From Rikenellaceae bacterium (GTDB taxonomy: Bacteria > Bacteroidota > Bacteroidia > Bacteroidales > UBA932): a stretch of 64,000 nt of DNA. Below the pieces are notes generated by a model, which had not been told where the DNA came from, did not search any database, and was given only the letters and a program-made list of their open reading frames with translations. Both the position numbers and the translations under genes were made by a program. Every line of letters begins with the position of its first letter. The stretch's first letter is position 1. This document shows positions 1 to 7,687 of this stretch, piece by piece. The stretch spans positions 12,837 to 76,836 of the forward strand of contig CAAGMI010000019.1 of NCBI GenBank assembly GCA_900771005.1, read 5' to 3'.

Positions 1-585
1 AAACCGGGCGCAGTGTTCTCGCAGCTTCCGAAGGCCGGCAGCAAGGTCAAGAAAGACAGGAGAGTCCTTCTGACAACCAATGCGATGAATTCCAAGAAAG
101 TTTCCATGCCGTCTCTTGTGGGGCTTTCCATGAGGCAGGCAAAGGCTGAACTGAGCTCCAAGGGACTGGCGCTCGGGAAACTCATATATGTTGAGGATAT
201 GGCGACCAACAATGTACTCAAGCAGATGTACAGGGGCGTTTCCGTCGATGCCGGGACACCGGTTGAGAGCGGGGCTTCCATAAATCTTGTGGTTGGTCTG
301 AACGAGGAGGACGGTATCACTTTCGTGCCAAATGTCATAGGCCTCAAGTATCAGAGGGCCGTAGATGCCATTCAGGAGAATTCCCTGAACATAGGGAAGG
401 TTTATTTTGACAGTACGGTGCAGACATATGCTGACACTCTGAACGCCATGGTGTATAGCCAGAAGCCTGATGCTACGACCGGCTATACGCTTACGATGGG
501 ATCGCAGGTGGGAATTTCCCTGACTGTCGACAAGGACAAGGTCCCTCAGTTCCCCGCATATCTCGATAATAGCGAAGACCAATAG
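1..585 (+). CDS. PASTA-domain protein, 5' partial
   Basis: The frame is open from base 1, so the N-terminus lies left of the window; 194 codons are visible. Two PASTA-type repeats can be read, one at about bases 106-300 (beginning MPSLVGLSMRQAKAEL) and one at about 331-534 (beginning VPNVIGLKYQRAVDAI). PASTA domains bind peptidoglycan or muropeptides outside the inner membrane; any membrane anchor would be in the missing part. The gene ends 3 bases before rluD and is probably cotranscribed with it, an arrangement familiar in Bacteroidota. No kinase domain is visible, so this is more likely a stand-alone PASTA protein than a Ser/Thr kinase, but the missing N-terminus leaves that open. Confidence 0.85.
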   Translation, partial: KPGAVFSQLPKAGSKVKKDRRVLLTTNAMNSKKVSMPSLVGLSMRQAKAELSSKGLALGKLIYVEDMATNNVLKQMYRGVSVDAGTPVESGASINLVVGLNEEDGITFVPNVIGLKYQRAVDAIQENSLNIGKVYFDSTVQTYADTLNAMVYSQKPDATTGYTLTMGSQVGISLTVDKDKVPQFPAYLDNSEDQ

Positions 586-588
586 GTT

Positions 589-1635
589 ATGGATTGGCTG
601 GAGCCCGAATTGCCTGAAATAGAGGACGAAGAACAGGGAATGTTCGAACATTTCCGTCTTGTCGTGGACAAAGGGCAGGCGCCTATGCGTCTGGACAAAT
701 ATATGTCCACTCATCTTGAGGACACTTCCCGCCACAGGATACAATGCGCCATAAAGGAGGGGTATGTCAAGGTGGGGGAGAAGACGGCGAAGGCCAACCT
801 TATTGTCCGTCCGGACGATGTCATCCGTTTTGTCATGCCTTACCGCAGACGCGGGCTTGAGATACTTCCCCAGGATATTCCTCTCGATATAGTGTTCGAG
901 GACGATGACGTGCTGATAGTCAACAAGCCTGCGGGAATGGTCGTACATCCCGGTCACGGGCATTTCGAGGGAACCCTCATAAATGCGTTGTCATATCATC
1001 TCGGGATTTCCCAGGGGCCTGAAGCCGAAGATGAACGTATGGGCATACTCGTGCATAGGATAGACAAGGACACCAGCGGACTGCTGGCCGTGGCGAAGAA
1101 TGACGAGTCACAGCTCAATCTTGCAAAGCAGTTCTTCGACCATTCCATCGACCGCAGATATGTTGCAGTGGTATGGGGGGATTTGAAAGAGGACGAAGGT
1201 GTCATAGATGCAAACATCGGAAGGGATCCCAACGACCGTCTGCGCTACAAGGTCTACGATGATCCGGAGAAGGGCAAGCATGCAGTCACGCACTACAAGG
1301 TGCTGGAAAGGTTCGGCTTCGTGACCTTCATAGAATGTAAGCTTGAAACCGGACGCACCCACCAGATAAGGGTCCATATGAGCTCCATAGGGCATCCTAT
1401 TTTCGGAGATGACCGCTATGGCGGGAGAGAGATACGCAAGGGGACCATTTATTCGAAATACAAGCAATTCATTGAAAACTGCTTCGAAATATGTTCCAGA
1501 CAGGCACTCCATGCCAAGACGCTCGGTTTCGTGCATCCAGGGACGGGAAAGTGGATACAGTTCGATTCCGCTGTGCCTGAAGATATGACTTCTTTGCTCG
1601 ATAAATGGAGAAAATATTCAAGTGTTTCATTCTGA
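589..1635 (+). CDS. rluD: 23S rRNA pseudouridine synthase, RluD family
   Basis: This enzyme isomerises uridines to pseudouridines in 23S rRNA (positions 1911/1915/1917 for E. coli RluD). The 348-residue protein has an N-terminal S4 RNA-binding domain (about residues 30-90, MRLDKYMSTHLEDTSRHRIQ) and the synthase domain. The signature HRIDKDTSGL starts at residue 156 and contains the catalytic Asp159; the downstream motif RTHQIRVHM is also present. Length is normal. The ATG at 589 follows the PASTA gene by 3 bases, and the 3' end overlaps the DUF4105 gene by 31 bases, so the three form one unit. A sister family (RluA/RluC) is possible, but the S4 domain and the PASTA neighbour favour RluD. Confidence 0.95.
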   Translation: MDWLEPELPEIEDEEQGMFEHFRLVVDKGQAPMRLDKYMSTHLEDTSRHRIQCAIKEGYVKVGEKTAKANLIVRPDDVIRFVMPYRRRGLEILPQDIPLDIVFEDDDVLIVNKPAGMVVHPGHGHFEGTLINALSYHLGISQGPEAEDERMGILVHRIDKDTSGLLAVAKNDESQLNLAKQFFDHSIDRRYVAVVWGDLKEDEGVIDANIGRDPNDRLRYKVYDDPEKGKHAVTHYKVLERFGFVTFIECKLETGRTHQIRVHMSSIGHPIFGDDRYGGREIRKGTIYSKYKQFIENCFEICSRQALHAKTLGFVHPGTGKWIQFDSAVPEDMTSLLDKWRKYSSVSF

Positions 1636-2804
1636 TATCTGTACTGGCGATGTCAGCGCTGCGTGCAGATGCAGTCGAACTCGGTGAGAATTCGACAGTG
1701 TCCATCCTGACCTGCGCTCCCGGTGCGGAAGTCTGGGCGAATTACGGGCATACCGCCCTCCGCGTGTATGATCCTGACAATGACCTTGACCTGTGTTTCA
1801 ACTATGGGCTGTTCAGTTTTGATACGCCTCATTTCATCTGGCGCTTCTGTACCGGTGAGACAGACTATGTGGTAGGTGCACAGGATACGGAGTCTTTCCT
1901 CTTCGAGTATGAGCGTGACGGCAGGAAGGTTACGGAACAGGTTCTTGATCTGGATATCGATGCGCGGAATAGTATATGGGACGCTCTTTGCGTGAACGTT
2001 CAGCCACAGAACCGCACCTACAGATACAATTTCTTCTATGACAACTGTGCAACCAGAGTGCGAAGGATGGTGGAGGATCATTGCGGAGGTGCGGTGGCAT
2101 ATGGCGGAGCGGCTCCGTATGGGACACTCAGGGATGCAGTCAGGTACTACACCTGCAACTATCCGTGGACAGACTTCGGCATATCCCTCCTGCTTGGCGT
2201 TCCATCTGACAGGCCGGCTTCGCTCAGGGAGCAGATGTTCGCTCCGGAGGTGATGATGGATGCGTTCAAGGATGCTACTCTGGACGGGAGACCGATTGTG
2301 AAGACCGCTTCCATCCTGGTTGAAGGACCGGACTATGAACCCGTAATGGACAATTCCTGGACTACGCCTCTGCGTATTATGGAAATAGTATTGGTGCTCA
2401 GTCTGGCTTCCACTTTCTTTGAGTGGAGAAGAAAACGCAGATGCTGGGCCGTTGACGCAGTTCTTTGGGGAGTGACGGGACTGGCGGGCGTCGTGATAGG
2501 ATTCATAGCGCTCATTTCCAGCCATCCTGCCACAGATCCCAATTATCTGCTGATATGGCTGGACCCTCTGGCTCTGGTATATGCGATTGCGCTTTGTTTC
2601 AGGAGATTCAGAAATTCAAGGGCGGCTGTCTTTGTCCAGACGGTGTTCCTTCCTTTCGTGCTTTTCGGACTTGCGGGATTCTTCTTCCTCCCACAGTTTT
2701 TCCCTCTGGCTCTTATGCCGTTCAATCTGAGCCTACTTTGCAGGTGCGGACTCTCTGTCGTAAACGGACTGAATCGCTCCCGCAACGGGAAACATCTCAA
2801 ATAG
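1605..2804 (+). CDS. DUF4105 (Lnb N-terminal-type) membrane protein
   Basis: A 399-residue protein with a signal peptide (about residues 1-24), then a periplasmic domain with the DUF4105 hallmarks: ANYGHTALRVYDP, FNYGLFSFD, RFCTGETDYVVG and YNFFYDNCATRVR. The C-terminal third (about residues 260-395) is hydrophobic with about four to five membrane segments. The paired conserved His and Cys (NYGH and DNCATR) resemble a papain/NlpC-like active site, so a hydrolase or acyltransferase activity is possible but not shown. The start overlaps the end of rluD by 31 bases. The last 72 bases are antisense to the last codons of the thioredoxin-like gene. Confidence 0.8.
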   Translation: MEKIFKCFILISVLAMSALRADAVELGENSTVSILTCAPGAEVWANYGHTALRVYDPDNDLDLCFNYGLFSFDTPHFIWRFCTGETDYVVGAQDTESFLFEYERDGRKVTEQVLDLDIDARNSIWDALCVNVQPQNRTYRYNFFYDNCATRVRRMVEDHCGGAVAYGGAAPYGTLRDAVRYYTCNYPWTDFGISLLLGVPSDRPASLREQMFAPEVMMDAFKDATLDGRPIVKTASILVEGPDYEPVMDNSWTTPLRIMEIVLVLSLASTFFEWRRKRRCWAVDAVLWGVTGLAGVVIGFIALISSHPATDPNYLLIWLDPLALVYAIALCFRRFRNSRAAVFVQTVFLPFVLFGLAGFFFLPQFFPLALMPFNLSLLCRCGLSVVNGLNRSRNGKHLK

Positions 2805-3548
2805 ATTGTCAACTTCGAGCCTTCTTCCGATGACCGTGCCCAAAGGCTCGATCAGATAGAGACGCGGCGTTGACATTACGCCGTACAGTCTCTGGTAGTC
2901 TGAGTCTATCTCCGGATCCCAGAGGTGGATGATGTGGACTTTGGGGTTGTCCACCTTGAATGACTCGCGGAATGCATCCCAGGATTTTCTGTCGCTGCCA
3001 CTGTACACCGCTACGAAATCAAGATCGAAATCCGCCGCTTCAAGTACCTTTGGCAGTATTTCGGATTCCATCCTGCACTTGGAGCAATGTGTGTCATAGA
3101 ACCACATTACGCTTGTATGTCCGGGTATGGGGACTATGTCGTTCTTGCCCTCGGGATTGTACAGGGCTATTGTCGGAGCGTATTCTCCGAGCAGGGTGCG
3201 GCGGTTGAACGTGGCGAATATCTCCGCGGCCATCTTGTCGAATTCGCCGCGCATGCTGATCTTTCCGTTTGCGAAGTAGTTGTCATACAGATATATGGCG
3301 ACGGCTTCATCCCCCATCAGATTGGAATCGACGTACTTGTCGTACAGCCACAATGCTATGTGCTGTTTCGCCAGCGAGTCCTCCACGCTTCCTATCATGA
3401 AATCGCATTCGCCGTATTTCTCTTCTGCCGGCTCCAGGGCGATTGCCTCGCAGTAGTGCGTGAGCAGGCTGTCCAGTGCATTGAAATCCTGAGCTCTGCA
3501 TATGCAGCAGAGCAGCAGTGCGAGAAATATGGATGCTGTCTTTTTCAT
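2733..3548 (-). CDS. Thioredoxin-like lipoprotein or secreted protein (DUF5106 plus TlpA-type domain)
   Basis: A 271-residue exported protein. The N-terminus (MKKTASIFLALLLCCICRAQ) is a signal peptide; the C-C-x-x-x-A context gives only a weak lipobox. Residues about 25-125 are helical, DUF5106-like. From about residue 125 comes a thioredoxin fold (ADP: TIALYNPEGK, then SVMWFYDTHCSKCRMES) with a CxxC redox pair, CSKC, and a cis-Pro strand, MSTPRLYLIEP. It probably acts as a periplasmic thiol reductant like TlpA/ResA. It is the last gene of the lon-ung-coaD unit, overlapping coaD by 4 bases (ATGA). Its 3' end overlaps the convergent DUF4105 gene by 72 bases. Confidence 0.8.
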   Translation of the reverse strand: MKKTASIFLALLLCCICRAQDFNALDSLLTHYCEAIALEPAEEKYGECDFMIGSVEDSLAKQHIALWLYDKYVDSNLMGDEAVAIYLYDNYFANGKISMRGEFDKMAAEIFATFNRRTLLGEYAPTIALYNPEGKNDIVPIPGHTSVMWFYDTHCSKCRMESEILPKVLEAADFDLDFVAVYSGSDRKSWDAFRESFKVDNPKVHIIHLWDPEIDSDYQRLYGVMSTPRLYLIEPLGTVIGRRLEVDNLFEMFPVAGAIQSVYDRESAPAK

Positions 3549-4015
3549 TTTTTGACTGTTGGCAGTTTGATGCCTTCAGGCATGAACAGGGAAGTGTCTC
3601 CTCCATGTGATATCAAATCCCGTACCGCAGAAGATGATATGTGCGCAAACTCCTGTGCCGTCGGTATTATGATAGTCTCGATCTCCGGGGCAAGCCTTCT
3701 GTTGGCATCGGCTATGCTGCGTTCGGTATCGAAATCTATCATGTTTCTTACGCCTCTGACTATGTGCTTGATACCCAGCTCTCTGCAGATGTTGACGGTG
3801 AGCCCGTCATAGGCGATGATCTCGATGCGGTCCATGCCTCCGGTTATCTGCTTGATGATGTCTATCTTCTGCTCATTGGTGAAGAATCCTCTCTTGTCCT
3901 GATTGATGCCGACTGCCACTACTACTTCGTCGAACATTGTCAGTGCCCTGTTGAGAATGTTCAGGTGCCCGGCTGTGAAGGGATCGAAGGATCCCGGAAA
4001 CAATGCTTTTTTCAT
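3545..4015 (-). CDS. coaD: Phosphopantetheine adenylyltransferase
   Basis: Catalyses the penultimate step of coenzyme A synthesis, joining ATP and 4'-phosphopantetheine to dephospho-CoA. The nucleotidyltransferase motif is at the N-terminus (KKALFPGSFDPFTAGHLNIL, with the HxGH-like TAGH). RGVRN and the C-terminal ISSSAVRDLI match the family, and 156 residues is the usual length. I place the start at the ATG at 4013-4015, overlapping the ung stop as ATGA; a TTG three codons earlier is open but less likely. Middle gene of a chain with 4-base overlaps on both sides, so translational coupling is likely. Confidence 0.95.
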   Translation of the reverse strand: MKKALFPGSFDPFTAGHLNILNRALTMFDEVVVAVGINQDKRGFFTNEQKIDIIKQITGGMDRIEIIAYDGLTVNICRELGIKHIVRGVRNMIDFDTERSIADANRRLAPEIETIIIPTAQEFAHISSSAVRDLISHGGDTSLFMPEGIKLPTVKK

Positions 4016-4680
4016 AATTGCCAATCAATAGGTGATTTGCCTTGTTCTGCCAATAACTGGTTTGTGCGGCTGAAATGCCTGCATCCGAAAAAGGCGCCTC
4101 TTGCCAGAGGTGACGGGTGTGCGGCTTCCAGTACGTGATGTCTGCTTTTGTCGATGATTTCCGCCTTGCTCCTGGCATAGTTTCCCCAAAGCAGGAAGAC
4201 CACTCCCTCACATCTGTCGGAAATCGTCCGTATCACTGCGTCCGTGAACTGCTGCCATCCGAAACCGCTGTGTGAAGCCGCCTCGGAGCGCCTTACCGTG
4301 AGTATCGCATTCAGCAGCAACACTCCCTGTCTCGCCCACGGTTCCAGATTGGGACTGCCTGACATCCTGATGCCGAGGTCGGTCTCTATCTCATGGAAGA
4401 TGTTCTTCAGCGAAGGCGGTGCAGGGACTCCTTCCGGAACTGAGAAAGACAGTCCCATCGCCTGTCCGTATTCGTGATACGGATCCTGACCCAGAATGAC
4501 GACCTTTACGTCCTGCAGGGGGGTCAGTTCGAAGGCGCGGAATATCTTCGGCCCCGGGGGAAAGATTACTTTCCCGGCTGCCTTTTCTGCATGGAGCTTC
4601 GATGCCAGTTCTGTGAAGTACGGCTTGTCGAACTCATCCTTCAGGGCTTCCGCCCAGCTGTTTTCTATCTGTACTTTCAA
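4012..4680 (-). CDS. ung: Uracil-DNA glycosylase, family 1
   Basis: Removes uracil from DNA at the start of base excision repair. The 222-residue protein carries the water-activating motif GQDPYHEYGQAMGLSFSVP (catalytic Asp), the uracil-pocket region and the Leu-intercalation loop AAHPSPLARGAFFGCRHFS, all typical of family 1. The length is normal. The start overlaps the lon stop by 4 bases (ATGA) and the end overlaps coaD by 4, so the gene is translated from the lon operon. No separate promoter is evident. Confidence 0.96.
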   Translation of the reverse strand: MKVQIENSWAEALKDEFDKPYFTELASKLHAEKAAGKVIFPPGPKIFRAFELTPLQDVKVVILGQDPYHEYGQAMGLSFSVPEGVPAPPSLKNIFHEIETDLGIRMSGSPNLEPWARQGVLLLNAILTVRRSEAASHSGFGWQQFTDAVIRTISDRCEGVVFLLWGNYARSKAEIIDKSRHHVLEAAHPSPLARGAFFGCRHFSRTNQLLAEQGKSPIDWQL

Positions 4681-7046
4681 AATATAAAGTCAATGACGTC
4701 CGCTATCGTGTTGACGTAATGGAAGGTCAACCCCTTTACATAGATATCCTTGATATCCTCGATGTCTTTTCTGTTCTCTTCGCAGATCACGATTGTCTTG
4801 ACGCCGGCTCTCTTCGCTGCGAGAATCTTTTCCTTGATTCCTCCCACAGGAAGGACTCTTCCCCTGAGCGTCATCTCTCCGGTCATCGCCACGTGCTTCC
4901 TGATTGCCTTTCCGCGGAGTGCGCTGACCATGGAACTTACCATAGTGATACCCGCTGACGGTCCGTCCTTAGGCGTGGCCCCTTCAGGTACGTGTACGTG
5001 TATGTCCTTGGCAGCAAACTGCTTGGATGTCATATTTGCCATCTCAGGATGAGCTTTGATGTATTGGTATGCGATAGTCGCGGACTCCTTCATCACGTCC
5101 CCGAGGTTTCCGGTCATCGTCATGAGGCCTTTGCCGTTGCTGACGGAACTCTCCACGAAAAGAATCTCTCCTCCCATCTGTGTCCAGGCAAGTCCGGTGA
5201 CTACACCGGGAACCTCATTGCCCTTCTGTGCATCGTGAGACGCCGTAGGGAGACCGAGGTATTCCTTGAGATTCTCCTTCTGGATCTGTTTCGGATACTC
5301 TTCCTCCATTGCGATCTTCTTCGCCGTGACTCTGGCTATCTTCGCGATCTGCTTTTCCAGACCGCGCACGCCCGACTCGTGGGTGTATTCGTCGATTATC
5401 GCCTTGAGACAGCTGTTGTCGATTTTCAGCTCCTTGCGGTCTATTCCGTGCTCCTCAAGCTGTTTCGGGATGAGGTAATGCTTGGCAATCTCAATCTTCT
5501 CTTCGGCAAGATATCCGCTGACATTGATGACTTCCATCCTGTCGAGAAGGGCAGGCTGGATGGAACCGATGCCGTTGGCTGTCGTGATGAACAGTACGTT
5601 GCTTAGGTCATAGTCTATGTCGAGGTAATTGTCGTGGAAACTGCTGTTCTGCTCCGGATCCAGCGCCTCGAGGAGGGCAGAAGACGGATCACCCTTGAAA
5701 TCGGATGCGAGCTTGTCTATCTCGTCGAGCACTATGACCGGATTTGAGGTGCCTGCCTTTGCGATCCCGTTGAGGATTCTGCCCGGGAGGGCGCCGACGT
5801 ATGTCTTCCTGTGTCCTCTGATTTCGGCCTCATCGTGCATGCCTCCCAGTGCGATGCGGATGTACTTGCGGCCTAGAGACTTGGCTATTGACTTGCCGAG
5901 GCTCGTCTTTCCGACTCCCGGAGGCCCGTAGAGGCAGAGGATAGGGGACTTCATATTCCCTTTCAGTTTCAGTACCGCAAGGTATTCTATGATTCTTTCC
6001 TTGACGGTCTCAAGCCCGAAATGGTCTTTGTCGAGGACTTTCTGGGCGTGCTTGAGGTCCAGGTTGTCTTCTGACATCTCATCCCAAGGGAGGGACAGCA
6101 TGAATTCCAGATAATTGTACTGTACGCTGTAGTCCGGGGAATTCGGGTTGTATTTCTGAAGTTTTGAAAGTTCCTTCTCGAAAGTTTCGGCGACTTCCTT
6201 TGACCATTTCTTCTGGGCAGCCTTCTCCCTGAACGCGTCGAACTCTCCGTCTTCATCCATTCCAAGCTCCTCCTGGATGGTTCTAAGCTGGTTGTTGAGG
6301 TAATATTCCCTCTGCTGCTGGTCTATGTCGCTCTTGACTTTCTGGTTGATCTCCTGCTTGATCTTGATGAGCTGGGTCTGAGTCTCGAGCAGGGACAGGA
6401 GCTTCATCGCCCTTACCTTCACGTCATTGTACTGGAGAAGGTCCATCTTGTCCGCGAAGTTCTCTACTTCTACTGTCGTGGAAATGAAGTTTACGAGGAA
6501 CTCGAAATCCTCTATGGCTTTCAGCGCACCGATGGCTTCACGCGCCGCTATGTTTGACGCGCGGATGATCTGTATCGCCTTGTCCTTGAGAGACTCGGAC
6601 ATGGCCTTGATGTCCGCGCTCCTGCCGTTGGCAAGAATGTCCGGCAGGTAATGTACGTTGGCCGTTATGTACGGCTCGAACGATATTACTGAATCCAGTT
6701 CAAGTCTGTTGAGGCCCTGGAGTATTGCGGTGATGGTTCCGTCCGGCATCTCGAGCGTCTTCACAACTCTCGCCACGGTACCGTAAGGATTGAGGTCCTC
6801 CGCCTGAGGCTCTTCCACCATCACGTCGATCTGAGGTACGGCTCCGATGTACAGATTGTTCTTCTCTGCGTCCTCGATCAGTTTTATCGATTTCTCACGT
6901 CCTATCGTTATAGGAAAAATCGTGCCCGGGAAAATGGCAGCGTTCCTCAGTGCCAGGATAGGCAATGTGTCAGGAAGCTGCGATTCGTCAACCTTCTGCT
7001 GGACATCCCCCTGCATGACGGGGATGATATTTACTTTATCTTCCAT
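4677..7046 (-). CDS. lon: ATP-dependent Lon protease
   Basis: A 789-residue LonA-type protease for misfolded and short-lived regulatory proteins in the cytoplasm. Visible domains are the N-terminal LON substrate-binding domain (about residues 25-230), the AAA+ module with Walker A GPPGVGKTSLGKS and Walker B VIVLDEIDKL, and the C-terminal serine/lysine protease domain with PKDGPSAGITM (catalytic Ser) and KEKILAAKRAG (catalytic Lys). It is the first gene of lon-ung-coaD-thioredoxin-like, all with 4-base overlaps. The 192-base divergent gap to the HU gene holds the HU promoter; I could not pick a convincing lon promoter there. Heat regulation cannot be judged from sequence. Confidence 0.97.
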   Translation of the reverse strand: MEDKVNIIPVMQGDVQQKVDESQLPDTLPILALRNAAIFPGTIFPITIGREKSIKLIEDAEKNNLYIGAVPQIDVMVEEPQAEDLNPYGTVARVVKTLEMPDGTITAILQGLNRLELDSVISFEPYITANVHYLPDILANGRSADIKAMSESLKDKAIQIIRASNIAAREAIGALKAIEDFEFLVNFISTTVEVENFADKMDLLQYNDVKVRAMKLLSLLETQTQLIKIKQEINQKVKSDIDQQQREYYLNNQLRTIQEELGMDEDGEFDAFREKAAQKKWSKEVAETFEKELSKLQKYNPNSPDYSVQYNYLEFMLSLPWDEMSEDNLDLKHAQKVLDKDHFGLETVKERIIEYLAVLKLKGNMKSPILCLYGPPGVGKTSLGKSIAKSLGRKYIRIALGGMHDEAEIRGHRKTYVGALPGRILNGIAKAGTSNPVIVLDEIDKLASDFKGDPSSALLEALDPEQNSSFHDNYLDIDYDLSNVLFITTANGIGSIQPALLDRMEVINVSGYLAEEKIEIAKHYLIPKQLEEHGIDRKELKIDNSCLKAIIDEYTHESGVRGLEKQIAKIARVTAKKIAMEEEYPKQIQKENLKEYLGLPTASHDAQKGNEVPGVVTGLAWTQMGGEILFVESSVSNGKGLMTMTGNLGDVMKESATIAYQYIKAHPEMANMTSKQFAAKDIHVHVPEGATPKDGPSAGITMVSSMVSALRGKAIRKHVAMTGEMTLRGRVLPVGGIKEKILAAKRAGVKTIVICEENRKDIEDIKDIYVKGLTFHYVNTIADVIDFIF

Positions 7047-7182
7047 AATAATATTCTGTCAAAATGTCAGTGAACCTGTGCATAATTCACCGCCTGGGAA
7101 TATCGTCAATCTCCGTGCCACAATGCGCAGACACGGTATTTCCGATACGGGATGCGAATATAGTCATTTATGCGCATAAGAT

Positions 7183-7213
7183 TTTGAATATTAAAAAAAT
7201 AAATCTACTTTTG
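7183..7213 (+). promoter_or_regulatory. Bacteroidota-type promoter of the HU operon
   Basis: TTTG at 7183-7186, a 19-bp spacer, then TACTTTTG at 7206-7213, a full match to the Bacteroidota pattern TTTG-N19-TAnnTTTG. It leaves a leader of about 20 bases before the HU ATG at 7239. This is one of the two best promoters in the window. Confidence 0.8.
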
Positions 7214-7238
7214 CATTCCCAATAAAAAGATAATCGTT

Positions 7239-7514
7239 ATGACTAAAGCAGAAATCGTTAATGAAGTTGCAAAAGCAACTGGTATAGAGAAAGTTACAGT
7301 ACAGACTGTAGTGGAAGGTTTTATGGAGAGCGTCAAGGGATCCCTGGCAAAGAATGAGCCGGTGTATCTTCGCGGTTTCGGTAGCTTCATCATCAAGCAC
7401 AGAGCACAGAAGGCTGCTCGCAATATCACAAAGAAGACTACAATGACTATCCCGGCACACGACATCCCTGCATTCAAGCCGGCTAAGGTTTTCCTTGCAT
7501 CCATCAAGAAATAA
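7239..7514 (+). CDS. HU family DNA-binding protein
   Basis: A 91-residue HU/IHF-type nucleoid protein. The start MTKAEIVNEVAKATGIEK and the DNA-wrapping beta-arm region (YLRGFGSFIIKHRAQKAARN, then TIPAHDIPAFKPAK with the Pro that intercalates DNA) match the family in order and length. It binds and bends DNA as a dimer. A strong promoter lies upstream, as expected for an abundant protein. It is followed after 19 bases by the tiny mS38-like gene and then a terminator, so the two appear to form a short, highly expressed operon. Several HU paralogues are usual in this phylum, so no finer assignment is made. Confidence 0.95.
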   Translation: MTKAEIVNEVAKATGIEKVTVQTVVEGFMESVKGSLAKNEPVYLRGFGSFIIKHRAQKAARNITKKTTMTIPAHDIPAFKPAKVFLASIKK

Positions 7515-7533
7515 TCTTTAATAAATTATAACT

Positions 7534-7623
7534 ATGCCTAACGGAAAGAAGCATAAGAGACATAAAATGGCTACGCACAAGCGTAAAAAGCGTTTGCGCC
7601 TCAATAGACATAAGAAGAAATAG
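7534..7623 (+). CDS. 29-residue basic AURKAIP1/COX24-type (mS38/bS22-like) ribosomal peptide
   Basis: A 29-codon ORF encoding a peptide with more than half Lys, Arg and His, beginning MPNGKKHKRHKMATHKRKKR and ending LNRHKKK. The core KRKKRLRLNRHKKK matches the COX24/AURKAIP1 pattern of mitochondrial ribosomal protein mS38, whose mycobacterial counterpart is bS22. Very similar peptides recur in Bacteroidota genomes. The inferred role is a small-subunit ribosomal protein binding rRNA. It lies 19 bases after HU and just before an intrinsic terminator, so it shares the HU promoter. The size is too small for default gene finders; the codon pattern and the exact fit to the family make it credible. 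Confidence 0.85.
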   Translation: MPNGKKHKRHKMATHKRKKRLRLNRHKKK

Positions 7624-7628
7624 TCGAT

Positions 7629-7663
7629 AGAGGCCTGGCGGGAGATCCGACGGGCCTCTTTTT
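7629..7663 (+). terminator. Intrinsic terminator after HU and mS38-like gene
   Basis: AGAGGCC (7629-7635) pairs with GGCCTCT (7653-7659), with an inner CGG/CCG pairing, followed by a T run to 7663. Confidence 0.8.
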
Positions 7664-7687
7664 ATATCGTTCAACCTCGTTTTTCCA

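Noticed and set aside
1653..2525. 290-codon minus-strand frame over the DUF4105 gene
   Set aside because: Antisense to a gene with clear family motifs; composition is that of a shadow frame.
4016..4024. TTG start three codons upstream of coaD
   Set aside because: The ATG at 4015 overlaps the ung stop as ATGA, like every other junction of this operon.
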